64,000 nt of DNA from Dorea sp. CAG:317 (GTDB taxonomy: Bacteria; Bacillota; Clostridia; Lachnospirales; Lachnospiraceae), in NCBI GenBank assembly GCA_000433535.1, contig FR892671.1, forward strand, positions 190,041 through 254,040. The letters are read 5' to 3'. The translations under genes were made by a program, and so were the position numbers. Position 1 is the first letter of the stretch; each line of letters starts with the position of its first letter. Below, one piece after another: positions 26,389 through 34,534 of this stretch. The notes under the pieces were generated by a model. That model saw only the letters and a program-made list of their open reading frames with translations. It did no database searches and was not told the origin of the DNA.

Positions 26389-26416
26389 AAGCTTTAGGAT
26401 CTTCATCCTAAAGCTT
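26389..26416 (-). terminator. Terminator after the rqcP-yabP-yabQ-divIC operon
   Basis: Perfect 12-bp stem AAGCTTTAGGAT / ATCCTAAAGCTT with CTTC loop; on the minus strand followed by TTTATTATTAT. It separates divIC from spoIIE. Confidence 0.8.
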
Positions 26417-26441
26417 GTCATCTGTACATTTTAATATTCAA

Positions 26442-26765
26442 TTATTTCCCTTTGAATATGATTTCATTTTCATGCACCAGTCCTAATTTTTCTCTGGCAA
26501 CTTCCTCCACATATTCGTCTGTATTTACATAACTCTCCAGATTGTCAATCTCTGCAGCGCGTTCTTCTTCCTCTTTCAGCTGCTCTTCAAGCTCTGTTTC
26601 CTGCGCCCGGTAAGCTTTTTCTTTCGCACGCAAGGTCATTGCATTGACAGAAACTACGGCAATCAGCAGTACAATAACGGCACTGATCGCAAGCACGCTT
26701 CTCTTATGTGTCTGTAAATAACTCTTATTACGCCTTACACGGCTTCTCTTTTTCGTCTTACTCAT
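26442..26765 (-). CDS. divIC: Septum formation initiator, DivIC/FtsB family
   Basis: A 107-residue bitopic protein: a basic cytoplasmic N-terminus (KKRSRVRRNKS), one transmembrane helix (about 25-45), and an extracytoplasmic coiled coil rich in Glu/Leu, ending in REKLGLVHENEIIFK, the family signature. It acts with FtsL and DivIB in the divisome. Gene order yabQ-divIC-spoIIE is that of Bacillus, without yabR. Confidence 0.9.
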   Translation of the reverse strand: MSKTKKRSRVRRNKSYLQTHKRSVLAISAVIVLLIAVVSVNAMTLRAKEKAYRAQETELEEQLKEEEERAAEIDNLESYVNTDEYVEEVAREKLGLVHENEIIFKGK

Positions 26766-26812
26766 AATTATATACTCACCCTTACATCCGTCCCCAACGG
26801 ATTTTAATCTTA

Positions 26813-27178
26813 CTAATTATGATATCTTTTTTTATTTTTTTTCGCAAGAAAACGAAAAGATTTTTTTTGATTTCGGGTGTAGATTTTTTTGTACACTTTT
26901 TCAGCTTTCCACAGAGCAAACGAAGAAATAACCGCCCCAAACACAACACCTAGTACGAAATGCCACCTGATACTTCCAGAAGTTGTATGGTAAATTTGCA
27001 CAAACAAAAACAGCGCCGAGAAGATCCAGAACAAAAAATCCTCTATTTCTATTGCCAGAAGGTTATGGCGCACAATCTGCCTGACACAGTGCAGAAATCG
27101 ATAAGACAGCCTGACAATCCCTCCGGAAACCACTGCCAGTAAAAAGATAATGAGTTCTTCTTTTACTTCCATCATCAT
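26813..27178 (-). CDS. yabQ: Spore cortex biosynthesis protein YabQ
   Basis: A 121-residue membrane protein with three to four hydrophobic segments in the first 85 residues and a strongly basic C-terminal tail (KKSFRFLAKKNKKR). Size, topology and position between yabP and divIC identify YabQ, required for spore cortex formation in Bacillus. Its start codons overlap a run of ATGs directly after the yabP stop, with no clear ribosome site, suggesting translational coupling. Confidence 0.85.
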   Translation of the reverse strand: MMMEVKEELIIFLLAVVSGGIVRLSYRFLHCVRQIVRHNLLAIEIEDFLFWIFSALFLFVQIYHTTSGSIRWHFVLGVVFGAVISSFALWKAEKVYKKIYTRNQKKSFRFLAKKNKKRYHN

Positions 27179-27180
27179 GT

Positions 27181-27465
27181 TTAACGAAACAGTTTAGAGA
27201 ATAGATTTTCTCCCTGCTTTGCCCCCGTATGTACTTCCGAATAAGAAACACTGTCAATATTTCCGGACAGATCAACCTCTCCCTTTTCAAGGCTCAAACG
27301 GTTTACGTGAAGATCCGTCCCTTTTACCCTCATCATCCCCTGCTGCGTTTCCAGCAAAATCTCATTAAGATCAAAGGAAAGCACGTCTATGACCCCGGTC
27401 ACCAGACTCGTTTTTCGGTTATTTACGACCAGTTTATGATTTTTCTGTGTCGTTCTCTCTTCCAT
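27181..27465 (-). CDS. yabP: Sporulation protein YabP
   Basis: A 94-residue soluble protein of the YabP/YqfC family, with NHKLVVNNRKTSLVTGVIDVLSFD near the N-terminus, a beta-rich pattern typical of the family. In Bacillus YabP is a coat/cortex-associated protein made under mother-cell control. Flanked by rqcP and yabQ exactly as in Bacillus. Confidence 0.9.
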   Translation of the reverse strand: MEERTTQKNHKLVVNNRKTSLVTGVIDVLSFDLNEILLETQQGMMRVKGTDLHVNRLSLEKGEVDLSGNIDSVSYSEVHTGAKQGENLFSKLFR

Positions 27466-27513
27466 GCAATCACAACCTTTCTTAATAATTATATGAATGG
27501 TTGTGTGATTCTA

Positions 27514-27753
27514 TTACAAATATCTGAACAAGTCTTTTGCTTCTTCTTTTTTCGTTGTATCCTGAAGATCAAGCACTTCCACTTTCACAGTCTTTGTGCC
27601 GAATTGAATTTCGATCACATCGCCGACCTTTACTTTTACAGATGCTTTTGCCACATTTCCATTGACAAGAACACGCCCTGCATCACACGCTTCATTTGCC
27701 ACTGTCCGCCTCTTGATCAGGCGGGATACTTTTAAAAATTTATCCAGTCTCAT
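27514..27753 (-). CDS. rqcP: S4-domain RNA-binding protein RqcP (YabO, Hsp15-like)
   Basis: A 79-residue protein that is essentially one S4 domain: MRLDKFLKVSRLIKRRTVANEAC followed by GRVLVNGNVAKASVKVKVGD. RqcP works with RqcH and 50S-tRNA complexes in ribosome-associated quality control, adding alanine tails to stalled peptides. AAGGAG ribosome site. Last before yabP in the conserved order. Confidence 0.92.
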   Translation of the reverse strand: MRLDKFLKVSRLIKRRTVANEACDAGRVLVNGNVAKASVKVKVGDVIEIQFGTKTVKVEVLDLQDTTKKEEAKDLFRYL

Positions 27754-27775
27754 TAAAATTTCTCCTTAATACAAA

Positions 27776-27806
27776 AGTAGAGAACCTGCAAGAAAGGCTC
27801 TCTACT
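27776..27806 (-). terminator. Terminator after the HU gene
   Basis: Stem AGTAGAGAaCCT / AGGcTCTCTACT (11 of 12 pairs), followed on the minus strand by TTTTGTATT. It lies between the HU gene and rqcP, so rqcP may depend on partial read-through or its own promoter. Confidence 0.7.
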
Positions 27807-27828
27807 ATCATCTTCTTATTCGTTCAAC

Positions 27829-28104
27829 TTATGCGTTTACAGCATCTTTTAATGCTTTACCAGCTTTAAATCTTGGAGCTTTGCAAGCCTCGATCTTCAT
27901 TGTCTTACCTGTCTGAGGATTTCTTCCCTCTCTTGCAGCTCTCTTACTTACTTCAAAAGTTCCGAAACCAACTAACTGGATCTTCTCTTCTTTCTTAAGC
28001 TCTGCTGTTACTACATCAACAAAAGCTTTTAATGCCTTTTCAGAGTCTTTCTTAGATAATTCTGCTTTCTCAGCAATAGCTGCAACTAATTCTGTTTTGT
28101 TCAT
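27829..28104 (-). CDS. hup: HU-family DNA-binding protein
   Basis: A 91-residue histone-like protein: MNKTELVAAIAEKAELSKKDSEKAL start, then GFGTFEVSKRAAREGRNPQTG containing the DNA-inserting proline arm, and FKAGKALKDAVN end. It bends and compacts DNA as a dimer. It has AGGAGG before the ATG and a strong promoter about 90 bp upstream, in keeping with high expression. Confidence 0.97.
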   Translation of the reverse strand: MNKTELVAAIAEKAELSKKDSEKALKAFVDVVTAELKKEEKIQLVGFGTFEVSKRAAREGRNPQTGKTMKIEACKAPRFKAGKALKDAVNA

Positions 28105-28194
28105 GGATAATTTCCTCCTCTTGTTTGACTATAGAACTTTATATTATATCCATCGGATATCGGACATGTTCTCTTTCTTCCGCCCTTAGTTACT

Positions 28195-28223
28195 GTTATA
28201 CCTTTTTTCCCTATATTTGTCAA
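28195..28223 (-). promoter_or_regulatory. Sigma-A promoter of the HU gene
   Basis: On the minus strand TTGACA (28218-28223), 17-bp spacer, TATAAC (28195-28200). The resulting leader of roughly 85 nt contains a small dyad ATATCCnnnGGATAT (28146-28160). Confidence 0.75.
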
Positions 28224-28300
28224 GGTACTTTTCTTACAAACGCCCTGTTTTCAAGGCTTTTCACAGATTTTTTACCTTTCGGATTCTGTATTCTGACATT

Positions 28301-29302
28301 TTACAGGCGGAAATCAAACACGGTCTCCAAAAATCTTTTCTTCTCTCCCGTCTGTCTGATCGAAAGCTTTAATTTCTCAATACTTTTCGAAGAAATCCAC
28401 GCCTTATTTGAATGGTAATAGGCACTTGCCGTTTTCCAGAATTTTTCCGGATAGGCAAGCCGAAGCTTCATATATTCTATCTCCGCTCCGGTCAGCGGTC
28501 GGATTGCCGAATAAGCATTAAGCATATTATCTCCGAGACGTTCCTTCCACCCGTGCTTTTCCATTACCTTCCTGAGAAAATAATACAGGTCTTCTACTTG
28601 AATATCCCTCTTGAACTTATCAAAATTCGTAGTCGCCTCTATATGCGAATGTGTCCCTTCCGTCTGCATCAGTACGTTATGATAATTATATTCCCCGTGA
28701 GTCACACAATATTCTTCCATACTTTTCTCGTAGAGCGCTTCATACCCGGATGTCCCCAGCATCGATTCTGCCGCATCCGCCCATTGATACATCTGATCAA
28801 AGCATTTCAGAAAAGCATATTCAAACTCCCCTTTCGGCGTTTGATTTCGTATGAACTTGCGCACCTTTTTCAGTTCACGGTCATGTCGCAGATACAATTG
28901 CTGCAGGGGCTCCGCTGTCGCCACATCACCGGACAGCTCCCGTCTCATAACGCCGTGGAGTTTCGCCAGATTCCCCGCAGCCTCCAATATATCTGCCGTT
29001 CTTCTGACGTCACACTCCCGTCCCGAAAACCACCGTTTTACAATATATCGGCTTCCGTCCTCGGTACGGGAGATATACTCGTCTTCTTTATTTAAAATAA
29101 TAGAATCCACATGATCATATCCCTGTTCCTTAAGATGCTCATACAATTCACACAATGCCGGAAGCCGGCTCTCGGACATCTGCACCTCTTTTAAAAGGAA
29201 TACCCCCTGCTTCGTATCACATAATATAGCTCCCCTTGTTTTCCGGGTACTGTTTACTTCTAAATTATATTGTTCTAATATACTTTGTTCATAATCCTGC
29301 AT
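28301..29302 (-). CDS. CotS-family spore coat protein (kinase-like fold)
   Basis: A 333-residue protein of the CotS/YtaA/YsxE group, which has an aminoglycoside-phosphotransferase-like fold. Visible: FLLKEVQMSESRLPALCELYEHL (beta3 Lys-like region), IVKRWFSGRECDVRR, and a catalytic-loop-like YCVTHGEYNYHNVL (about 205-218; an HG-x5-N arrangement), then TTNFDKFKRDIQVEDLYYFLRKVM. CotS proteins associate with the inner spore coat; whether they phosphorylate anything is unclear. The ribosome-site GGGG upstream lies in the arm of a hairpin (29309-29359). Confidence 0.85.
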   Translation of the reverse strand: MQDYEQSILEQYNLEVNSTRKTRGAILCDTKQGVFLLKEVQMSESRLPALCELYEHLKEQGYDHVDSIILNKEDEYISRTEDGSRYIVKRWFSGRECDVRRTADILEAAGNLAKLHGVMRRELSGDVATAEPLQQLYLRHDRELKKVRKFIRNQTPKGEFEYAFLKCFDQMYQWADAAESMLGTSGYEALYEKSMEEYCVTHGEYNYHNVLMQTEGTHSHIEATTNFDKFKRDIQVEDLYYFLRKVMEKHGWKERLGDNMLNAYSAIRPLTGAEIEYMKLRLAYPEKFWKTASAYYHSNKAWISSKSIEKLKLSIRQTGEKKRFLETVFDFRL

Positions 29303-29308
29303 ACTTTC

Positions 29309-29359
29309 AATCCCCTGTACTTACATATTCTCTCTAACAATATGTATGCACAGGGGATT
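29309..29359 (-). promoter_or_regulatory. Hairpin covering the cotS-family ribosome-binding site
   Basis: Outer arms 29309-29318 (AATCCCCTGT) and 29350-29359 (ACAGGGGATT) and inner arms 29323-29329/29339-29345 (ACATATT/AATATGT) form a long stem. On the minus strand the AGGGG that would serve as Shine-Dalgarno for the gene starting at 29302 is inside the stem. No T-tract follows, so a translational control structure is as likely as a cca terminator. Confidence 0.55.
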
Positions 29360-29384
29360 TTATGCCTTTATGCCTCCGGCAGAC

Positions 29385-30704
29385 TTACAACCTGCCAAGC
29401 AATTCTTCTTTTGTATTTAGCTCCGGTTCTTCCAACACCAGTTCCAGAAACTCATTCAGCTTCTTTCCTATTTCTTTGCCCGGTTTCATGCCGGCAGCAA
29501 TCAGATCACTTCCGTTTACCGCAAGCATTCCAAGAGACACACATTGCCCTGCCTCTGTGATTTCCTCATACAGACGAGTGATCTCTTGAATATTTTCCAG
29601 CTTCTCCTCTCTCTGATACGTACTCTGTGCCAGCGTATCTGCCTGACGAACCTCCAGATAAGAGGAAAATAATTCCGTTCCGATCTTCGCCATTGCCCGG
29701 CGGACATTCTTCTCCTTTGCCGGCATACGGTAATCATGAAAGTATACAAGATGGGATACCTTTCGAAGCGTATCATTGTCAAACTTCAGTCTCTTAAGCA
29801 CCGTTTTTGTAATCTCCTGACTTTTGAAGGCATGATTTTTAAAATGCGCCACGCCTTCGGCATCTACTGTTTTAAGCGCCGGTTTCCCCATATCATGGAA
29901 CAACATCGTAAGCCGGAGCACTTTATCACTGCGTATATTCTGCATGGCATGCAATGTATGCTCTCCTACGTTATACATATGATGCGGCGTCTCCTGCTCC
30001 GTCTTCATAAGTTCATCAAATTCCGGCAGGAACTGCGCAGTAATCCCAAGCTCATATGCGGTCCGAAGAAGCTCCGGGCGGTCAGACACCAACATCTTAA
30101 CAAGCTCCACCTGAATCCGCTCGGCACTGATATTCTGAAGCGTAGGCGCAAGCGTCTTCATACCTTCCTTCGTCTCCTCATCAATAGCGAACCCAAGCTG
30201 TGCCGCGAACCTGACACCTCTTAAAATCCGAAGAGCATCCTCAGAAAATCGTTCTTTTGCGTTTCCCACACATCGGATAACCTTCTTTTGCAGATCCTCC
30301 AGACCTCCAAAGATATCTACCAGGCCGTCTTTTTCATTATATGCCATCGCATTGATCGTAAAATCTCTGCGCAGAAGATCGTCTTTTAAATTTCTTGTAA
30401 ATGTCACCTCGGAGGGATGTCTGCTGTCTTCGTATTTTCCGTCAATGCGGTAAGTCGTAACTTCAAATCCTTCCTGCTCCAAGAGCACCGTCACCGTTCC
30501 ATGCTCAATGCCTGTATCGAAAGTCTTTCGAAACAGCGCCTTCGTCTCTTCCGGCATAGCAGACGTGGTAATATCCCAGTCCTCCGGGGCTCTTCCCAGA
30601 ATCGAATCTCTCACGCAGCCTCCCACGGCATAGGCTTCGAATCCATGTTCCTGTAACGTTTTTATAATTGTATGAACCTTCGGGGGTAATAAAATCTTAA
30701 TCAT
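29385..30704 (-). CDS. cca: CCA tRNA nucleotidyltransferase
   Basis: A 439-residue class II CCA-adding enzyme. Catalytic nucleotidyltransferase motif GGCVRDSILGRAPEDWDITT (with DWD carboxylates), RRDFTINAMAYN and RFAAQLGFAID are present in the first 170 residues; an HD domain follows (LTMLFHDMGKP, about 230-240), as often in Firmicutes. It synthesises or repairs the 3' CCA of tRNAs. The start codon overlaps the stop of an upstream remnant gene by 4 nt (ATGA). Confidence 0.95.
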   Translation of the reverse strand: MIKILLPPKVHTIIKTLQEHGFEAYAVGGCVRDSILGRAPEDWDITTSAMPEETKALFRKTFDTGIEHGTVTVLLEQEGFEVTTYRIDGKYEDSRHPSEVTFTRNLKDDLLRRDFTINAMAYNEKDGLVDIFGGLEDLQKKVIRCVGNAKERFSEDALRILRGVRFAAQLGFAIDEETKEGMKTLAPTLQNISAERIQVELVKMLVSDRPELLRTAYELGITAQFLPEFDELMKTEQETPHHMYNVGEHTLHAMQNIRSDKVLRLTMLFHDMGKPALKTVDAEGVAHFKNHAFKSQEITKTVLKRLKFDNDTLRKVSHLVYFHDYRMPAKEKNVRRAMAKIGTELFSSYLEVRQADTLAQSTYQREEKLENIQEITRLYEEITEAGQCVSLGMLAVNGSDLIAAGMKPGKEIGKKLNEFLELVLEEPELNTKEELLGRL

Positions 30705-31123
30705 GCTCGCAGAAGTTCCTCCATCAGTTTCTTCTGATATTCCGGCTCCGTTGCCGCTTTGATAATATCCGCTGTGCGATTCTGCTCAGCCAGAATCTTA
30801 TTCAGAGCGTTAATGCGCTGAGCTGCTTCTTCCGCTGCTTTTTCTACATCTTCCGCAAACAACTCATGTAATGCCTCACACATATATCTTTCCTCCTCAA
30901 TCTTCTCCTTATTTGCACGAACGATCAGATCCATAACTGCCTGATAATAATGGGATGATTTTCTTTCTTCATACCGTCTTACCAGTTCATTGATTTCTTC
31001 ACTTCCCTCCAGATTTGTCCGAAGGTTTTCTTCACTCTCCAGCTGCCTTCTTTTTTCACAATCAGTATGTCCAGCTGCATCAAACGCCGGATGCCACTGG
31101 AGTTTTCCTGTATTTTGTACCAT
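30701..31123 (-). pseudogene. Decayed Rpn/PD-(D/E)XK nuclease-family gene (internally deleted and frameshifted)
   Basis: The 140-codon frame starts like full-length Lachnospiraceae Rpn-type proteins (MVQNTGKLQWHPAF) and ends like them (ENLRTNLEGSEEINELVRRYE ... YQAVMDLIVRANKEK), but the nuclease core is missing. Between them, the +1 frame of the same DNA (about 31025-31080) reads MQLDILIVKKEGSW, the conserved catalytic strand of this family, so the gene has lost most of its core through deletions and a frame shift. The residual frame is open because the lesions compensate. Its stop overlaps the cca start by 4 nt and GGAG precedes its ATG, so it may survive as a leader for cca translation. Confidence 0.65.
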
Positions 31124-31327
31124 AGATTTCTCCTTTCAGTATAATACAACTACATATTTTCATGCAACTAAAATTGGATTTACCGAAAGCTGATAAAAAC
31201 CAGTTCGGAAGCCGTTTGGCTTATCTTGAATCATTTACAGAAGCAGGAATTGCTTCTGAGAATTTTGTGTATGACCACTATAATAAATCAGTCTGTAAAA
31301 GTCAAGTCACTTTTAAGAAAGAAAAAA

Positions 31328-31353
31328 CGAAGTGACCGCACTCGGTCACTTCG
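31328..31353 (-). terminator. Intrinsic terminator after proS
   Basis: Perfect 11-bp stem CGAAGTGACCG / CGGTCACTTCG with a four-base loop; on the minus strand followed by TTTTTTCTTTCTT. The flanking interval 31124-31393 otherwise holds only an unassigned 57-codon open frame. Confidence 0.88.
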
Positions 31354-31393
31354 CCATATACTAAAATAAACCCTATGATGCTGAAAACAGCTC

Positions 31394-32833
31394 TTAGTAA
31401 GATTTTCCCCAGTATGCCATGTGTTTTGCAGGTTTTCCACAGTAAATACATTTATCGGAAATCATTTCTTCATCCTCGATCAGGCATCGTGTTGCCGCTC
31501 CGCCTGTTGCGTATTTTACTTCACCTTCACATTCCGGATCTCCACACCAGCATGCTTTTACAAAACCACGATTTGCTTTGAATTTCTCTACCATTTCATC
31601 CATAGTTACCGCTGTATCGATGTGGTTGTCAAGGAATTCCTTAGCTCTGTCATACATATCCTGCTGTTCCTGCTCTAAGATTTCACGCAGTTTTACTGCA
31701 ATGTCATCCAGAGATACGACAATCTTCTCACGTGTATCACGACGAACAACAACAACCTGATTTTTCTCGATATCTTTTGGTCCGATCTCGATACGGGTTG
31801 GAATACCAAGGATCTCCTGCTCTGAGAACTTCCATCCAGGGCTCTTCTCAGAATCATCGATCTTCACGCGGTATCCTGCTTTCTTAAGCTCGTCAAGTAA
31901 TGCGTATGCACGGTCAAGCACACCTTCTTTGTGCTGCGCGATCGGAATCACTCTACACTCAACCGGCGCAACGTGTGGTGGAAGAACAAGTCCGTCATCA
32001 TCACCGTGAACCATGATAAGCGCTCCGATACTTCTTGTGGACCATCCCCATGATGTCTCGTATACACTGTGAGGTTCATTGTTTTTATCAATATATTTGA
32101 TACCAAATGCATCCGGGAATCCACTTCCGAAGAAATGGCTTGTTGCAGACTGCAATGCCTTACCGTCATGCATCAATGCTTCTACTGTATAAGTGTCCTG
32201 AGCTCCGGCAAATTTCTCGTGTTCTGCTTTTCTTCCTGATACATAAGGAATCGCCATTGTCTCTCTGTAGCAGTCTTCATAGACATGGAACATCTGAATT
32301 GTACGTTCTTCCGCTTCTTCATATGTTGCGTGAATAGTATGTCCTTCCTGCCACAGGAATTCTCTGGAACGAAGGAAAGGTCTTGTTGTCTTCTCCCAAC
32401 GAAGTACGCTGTTCCACTGGTTCCATACTTTCGGAAGATCGCGATAAGATTTTACTGTTCTTGCCCACAGGTCACAGAATAAAGTCTCAGAGGTAGGACG
32501 GATACAAAGTCTTTCCTGTAATCTCTCCATACCACCGTGTGTTACCCATGCAACTTCCGGTGCAAATCCGTCAATGTGATCTGCTTCTTTCTCTAAAAGA
32601 CTCTCTGGAATTAAAAGTGGTAAAGATACATTTTCTACCCCAGTCTCTTTAAAACGTCTGTCCAAGTCTGCCTGGATCAGTTCCCAGATTGCATAACCAT
32701 TCGGCAGATAGTTGAGACATCCTTTTACACTTGAATAATCACAAAGTTCTGCTTCGCGCACAACATCTGTATACCACTGCGCGAAATTTTCATCACGAGG
32801 TGTGATGTTTTTGACCAATTTTTCTTTTGCCAT
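31394..32833 (-). CDS. proS: Prolyl-tRNA synthetase (short, archaeal/eukaryote-like type)
   Basis: A 479-residue class II synthetase of the ProS type lacking the bacterial insertion domain. Motif 2/3 regions are visible (RPTSETLFCDLWARTVKSYRDLP, WNSVLRWEKTTRPFLRSREFLWQEGH) and the C-terminal zinc-binding domain has CWCGDPECEG with CIYCGK. It charges tRNA-Pro. The start at 32833 gives the usual MAKEKLVKNITPR N-terminus and has AAGGAG upstream. Expression should be controlled by the T-box leader upstream and terminated at 31328-31353. Confidence 0.96.
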   Translation of the reverse strand: MAKEKLVKNITPRDENFAQWYTDVVREAELCDYSSVKGCLNYLPNGYAIWELIQADLDRRFKETGVENVSLPLLIPESLLEKEADHIDGFAPEVAWVTHGGMERLQERLCIRPTSETLFCDLWARTVKSYRDLPKVWNQWNSVLRWEKTTRPFLRSREFLWQEGHTIHATYEEAEERTIQMFHVYEDCYRETMAIPYVSGRKAEHEKFAGAQDTYTVEALMHDGKALQSATSHFFGSGFPDAFGIKYIDKNNEPHSVYETSWGWSTRSIGALIMVHGDDDGLVLPPHVAPVECRVIPIAQHKEGVLDRAYALLDELKKAGYRVKIDDSEKSPGWKFSEQEILGIPTRIEIGPKDIEKNQVVVVRRDTREKIVVSLDDIAVKLREILEQEQQDMYDRAKEFLDNHIDTAVTMDEMVEKFKANRGFVKACWCGDPECEGEVKYATGGAATRCLIEDEEMISDKCIYCGKPAKHMAYWGKSY

Positions 32834-32904
32834 GTTTCTCTTCTCCTTTTCATACATTTTCGCGAAGCCCTTGCCCCGCCTTATATTTTATGAAGAGCGC
32901 ATCC

Positions 32905-33160
32905 TGTTGGAAATAAAAAACGCCAAACCTTTGCGCTCCCTGCGAAAGGGACCGAAAAGCTCGGCGGTACCACCCTAGTTAACTGTAACCCACTTACAGT
33001 TCTCTCATTTATCGTTATCGCTGATAAGCGCTGTATTTTCATACAGAGGCTCCAAGGCCGGTTCCATATAAGTGTTAGGCAGAAATCTCGCACCATCTGA
33101 TTTCCTCTCTGAGCCGGCTTACATGTACTAATCCTCTTCACAGCCAAAAATCTTGAGTTA
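32905..33160 (-). ncRNA. T-box leader riboswitch of proS (tRNA-Pro responsive)
   Basis: On the minus strand the conserved T-box AGGGTGGTACCGCC lies at 32963-32976, followed by a GC-rich helix and a T-run (32915-32920) forming the terminator. Upstream are Stem I elements: AGTA of the specifier-loop E motif, AGAGAG, GGTGCGAGA distal loop and GGAACCGG. GAA followed by CCG (33059-33061) is the likely specifier, a proline codon, in agreement with the downstream proS. Uncharged tRNA-Pro would stabilise the antiterminator. Boundaries are approximate. Confidence 0.9.
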
Positions 33161-33166
33161 AACGTA

Positions 33167-33195
33167 ATTTTAATCTATCCCCCTTCGTTTGTCAA
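33167..33195 (-). promoter_or_regulatory. Promoter of the proS T-box transcript
   Basis: TTGACA (33190-33195), 17-bp spacer, TAAAAT (33167-33172) on the minus strand; transcription would begin a few bases before Stem I of the T-box. Confidence 0.85.
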
Positions 33196-33238
33196 GGGCT
33201 GAAATCCCTTCGTATTTCTGACATTTTCCTATTCAATC

Positions 33239-33267
33239 TTTTTTTCTTTATACTCCAATGCTATAAT
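33239..33267 (+). promoter_or_regulatory. Extended -10 promoter immediately before the amidase gene
   Basis: TGCTATAAT (TATAAT at 33262-33267) with a T-rich -35 region (33239-33244), 17-bp spacing. The start codon is only seven bases after the -10 hexamer, so this promoter would give a leaderless or almost leaderless mRNA. The same element (T6, 17 bp, AATGCTATAAT) recurs before dnaD. Confidence 0.55.
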
Positions 33268-33274
33268 AAAGCAC

Positions 33275-34480
33275 ATGAAGCATATAAGAAAATGTATCCT
33301 GCTGCTGATCTGTCTGCTGACTGCATCCGCAGGCCTGTCGGCGTGCAGTTCCAAAGAAGAACAAAAGCAGGACGTAACCCAAACAGAAAAACAAATGAAT
33401 ACAGACAAAAATTTTTCTGCAGCCGCTAAGAAACTGCAGCCTGTAAAAGTGACTGACACCGCATTTACAAGACTGTCCCGGACAGAGCTTCAGATTTCAT
33501 GGTCGGATTCTCTCAATCCTTATGTCACGGAATACGCTGTGCTTCGCAAAGAAGCCGCTCAATCTGACTGGAATACGGTAATAACGCTCCACTCAGACGG
33601 CGAATCACTGGGGCGAACTCTTGCCGTCACAGATACGCTGCCTGACGACTCTATGCATCAATACTTTTATCGAGTGGATGTAACGGCAGCTTCTCCCGAC
33701 AAATATACGGGGGAAGCCGGTGAAGAAATTCCGGCAACTAATCTGATCATCTGCATTGACCCGGGGCATTTCGAAGGAAAAAATGCTATAACCTCTGATA
33801 ATCTTGCTTATGCAGAGGGCGATTTTAATCTGTCACTTGCCTCTGAATTGGAACAAACACTAAAAAACAATTACGGAATCAGCTCCAAGCTCACGCGCAG
33901 TACAGGCTCGATTACGATCGGCGGATACAAAGACCAGCAGCTGGATTCTTCACATATCAGTCTGAGGGGAGAGTTTTCAGAAAACTGCGACTTATTTGTA
34001 TCTCTGCACACCAATGCCAATTTAGAAAATGCCGGCGGCTCCCCAACCGAGCAGCAGCCCATTTCCATAAATAAACCGATTATTTTCGTTAATTCCGCTG
34101 CACTTGACGATCCGACGGCGCTTCGCATTGCAAATGAAATAGGCAGCCGCCTCGCTGAAGCTTCTTTTGACAAAGGTCTCTCTACAACCCGCACCTTTCG
34201 AACAGCAGGAGCCGAGGACGTTCTTGAATGGACGGACGCCTATAATGACAGCCGCAACAAAGAAGGCACCGTGTGTAAGCGCACCGGAACAAACGGCGAT
34301 TACTACGGTGTTCTGCGCGGAGCTTCTAACGTACAGGTTCCCGGTCTCATCATCGAGCATGGATTTCACACTGTACCGGAAGTTCGACAGGCGGCGGTCA
34401 ACGAAGATCTGAAAAACGTCTGGAGCAAAGCTGATGCAGAGGGTATTGCGGCCGGTTTTGGTCTTTTAGAAAATGAATAA
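33275..34480 (+). CDS. N-acetylmuramoyl-L-alanine amidase lipoprotein
   Basis: A 401-residue lipoprotein: signal peptide MKHIRKCILLLICLLTASAG with lipobox LSAC (Cys24). A fibronectin-like or spacer region (about 60-150) precedes an Amidase_3 zinc hydrolase domain: IICIDPGHFEGK (His ligand), the Glu in DNLAYAEGDFNL, SLHTNAN (His ligand) and LIIEHGFH (catalytic Glu). It would cleave the muramoyl-Ala bond in peptidoglycan at the outer membrane face. No ribosome site is visible upstream and a -10 element lies seven bases before the ATG, so leaderless translation is possible. Divergent from proS. Confidence 0.87.
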   Translation: MKHIRKCILLLICLLTASAGLSACSSKEEQKQDVTQTEKQMNTDKNFSAAAKKLQPVKVTDTAFTRLSRTELQISWSDSLNPYVTEYAVLRKEAAQSDWNTVITLHSDGESLGRTLAVTDTLPDDSMHQYFYRVDVTAASPDKYTGEAGEEIPATNLIICIDPGHFEGKNAITSDNLAYAEGDFNLSLASELEQTLKNNYGISSKLTRSTGSITIGGYKDQQLDSSHISLRGEFSENCDLFVSLHTNANLENAGGSPTEQQPISINKPIIFVNSAALDDPTALRIANEIGSRLAEASFDKGLSTTRTFRTAGAEDVLEWTDAYNDSRNKEGTVCKRTGTNGDYYGVLRGASNVQVPGLIIEHGFHTVPEVRQAAVNEDLKNVWSKADAEGIAAGFGLLENE

Positions 34481-34534
34481 TTACATAAGGAAAACTTTTA
34501 TTTATAATAACTTGAGAGTAAAGGAGGAACTATT

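Noticed and set aside
31162..31335. 57-codon plus-strand open frame between the Rpn remnant and the proS terminator (starts MQLKLDLPKADKNQFGSR).
   Set aside because: No ribosome site, ends inside the proS terminator stem, and I recognise no family; at most a fragment of a lost gene.
32881..33147. 88-codon minus-strand open frame upstream of proS.
   Set aside because: It lies inside the T-box leader RNA and its composition is explained by the structured RNA.
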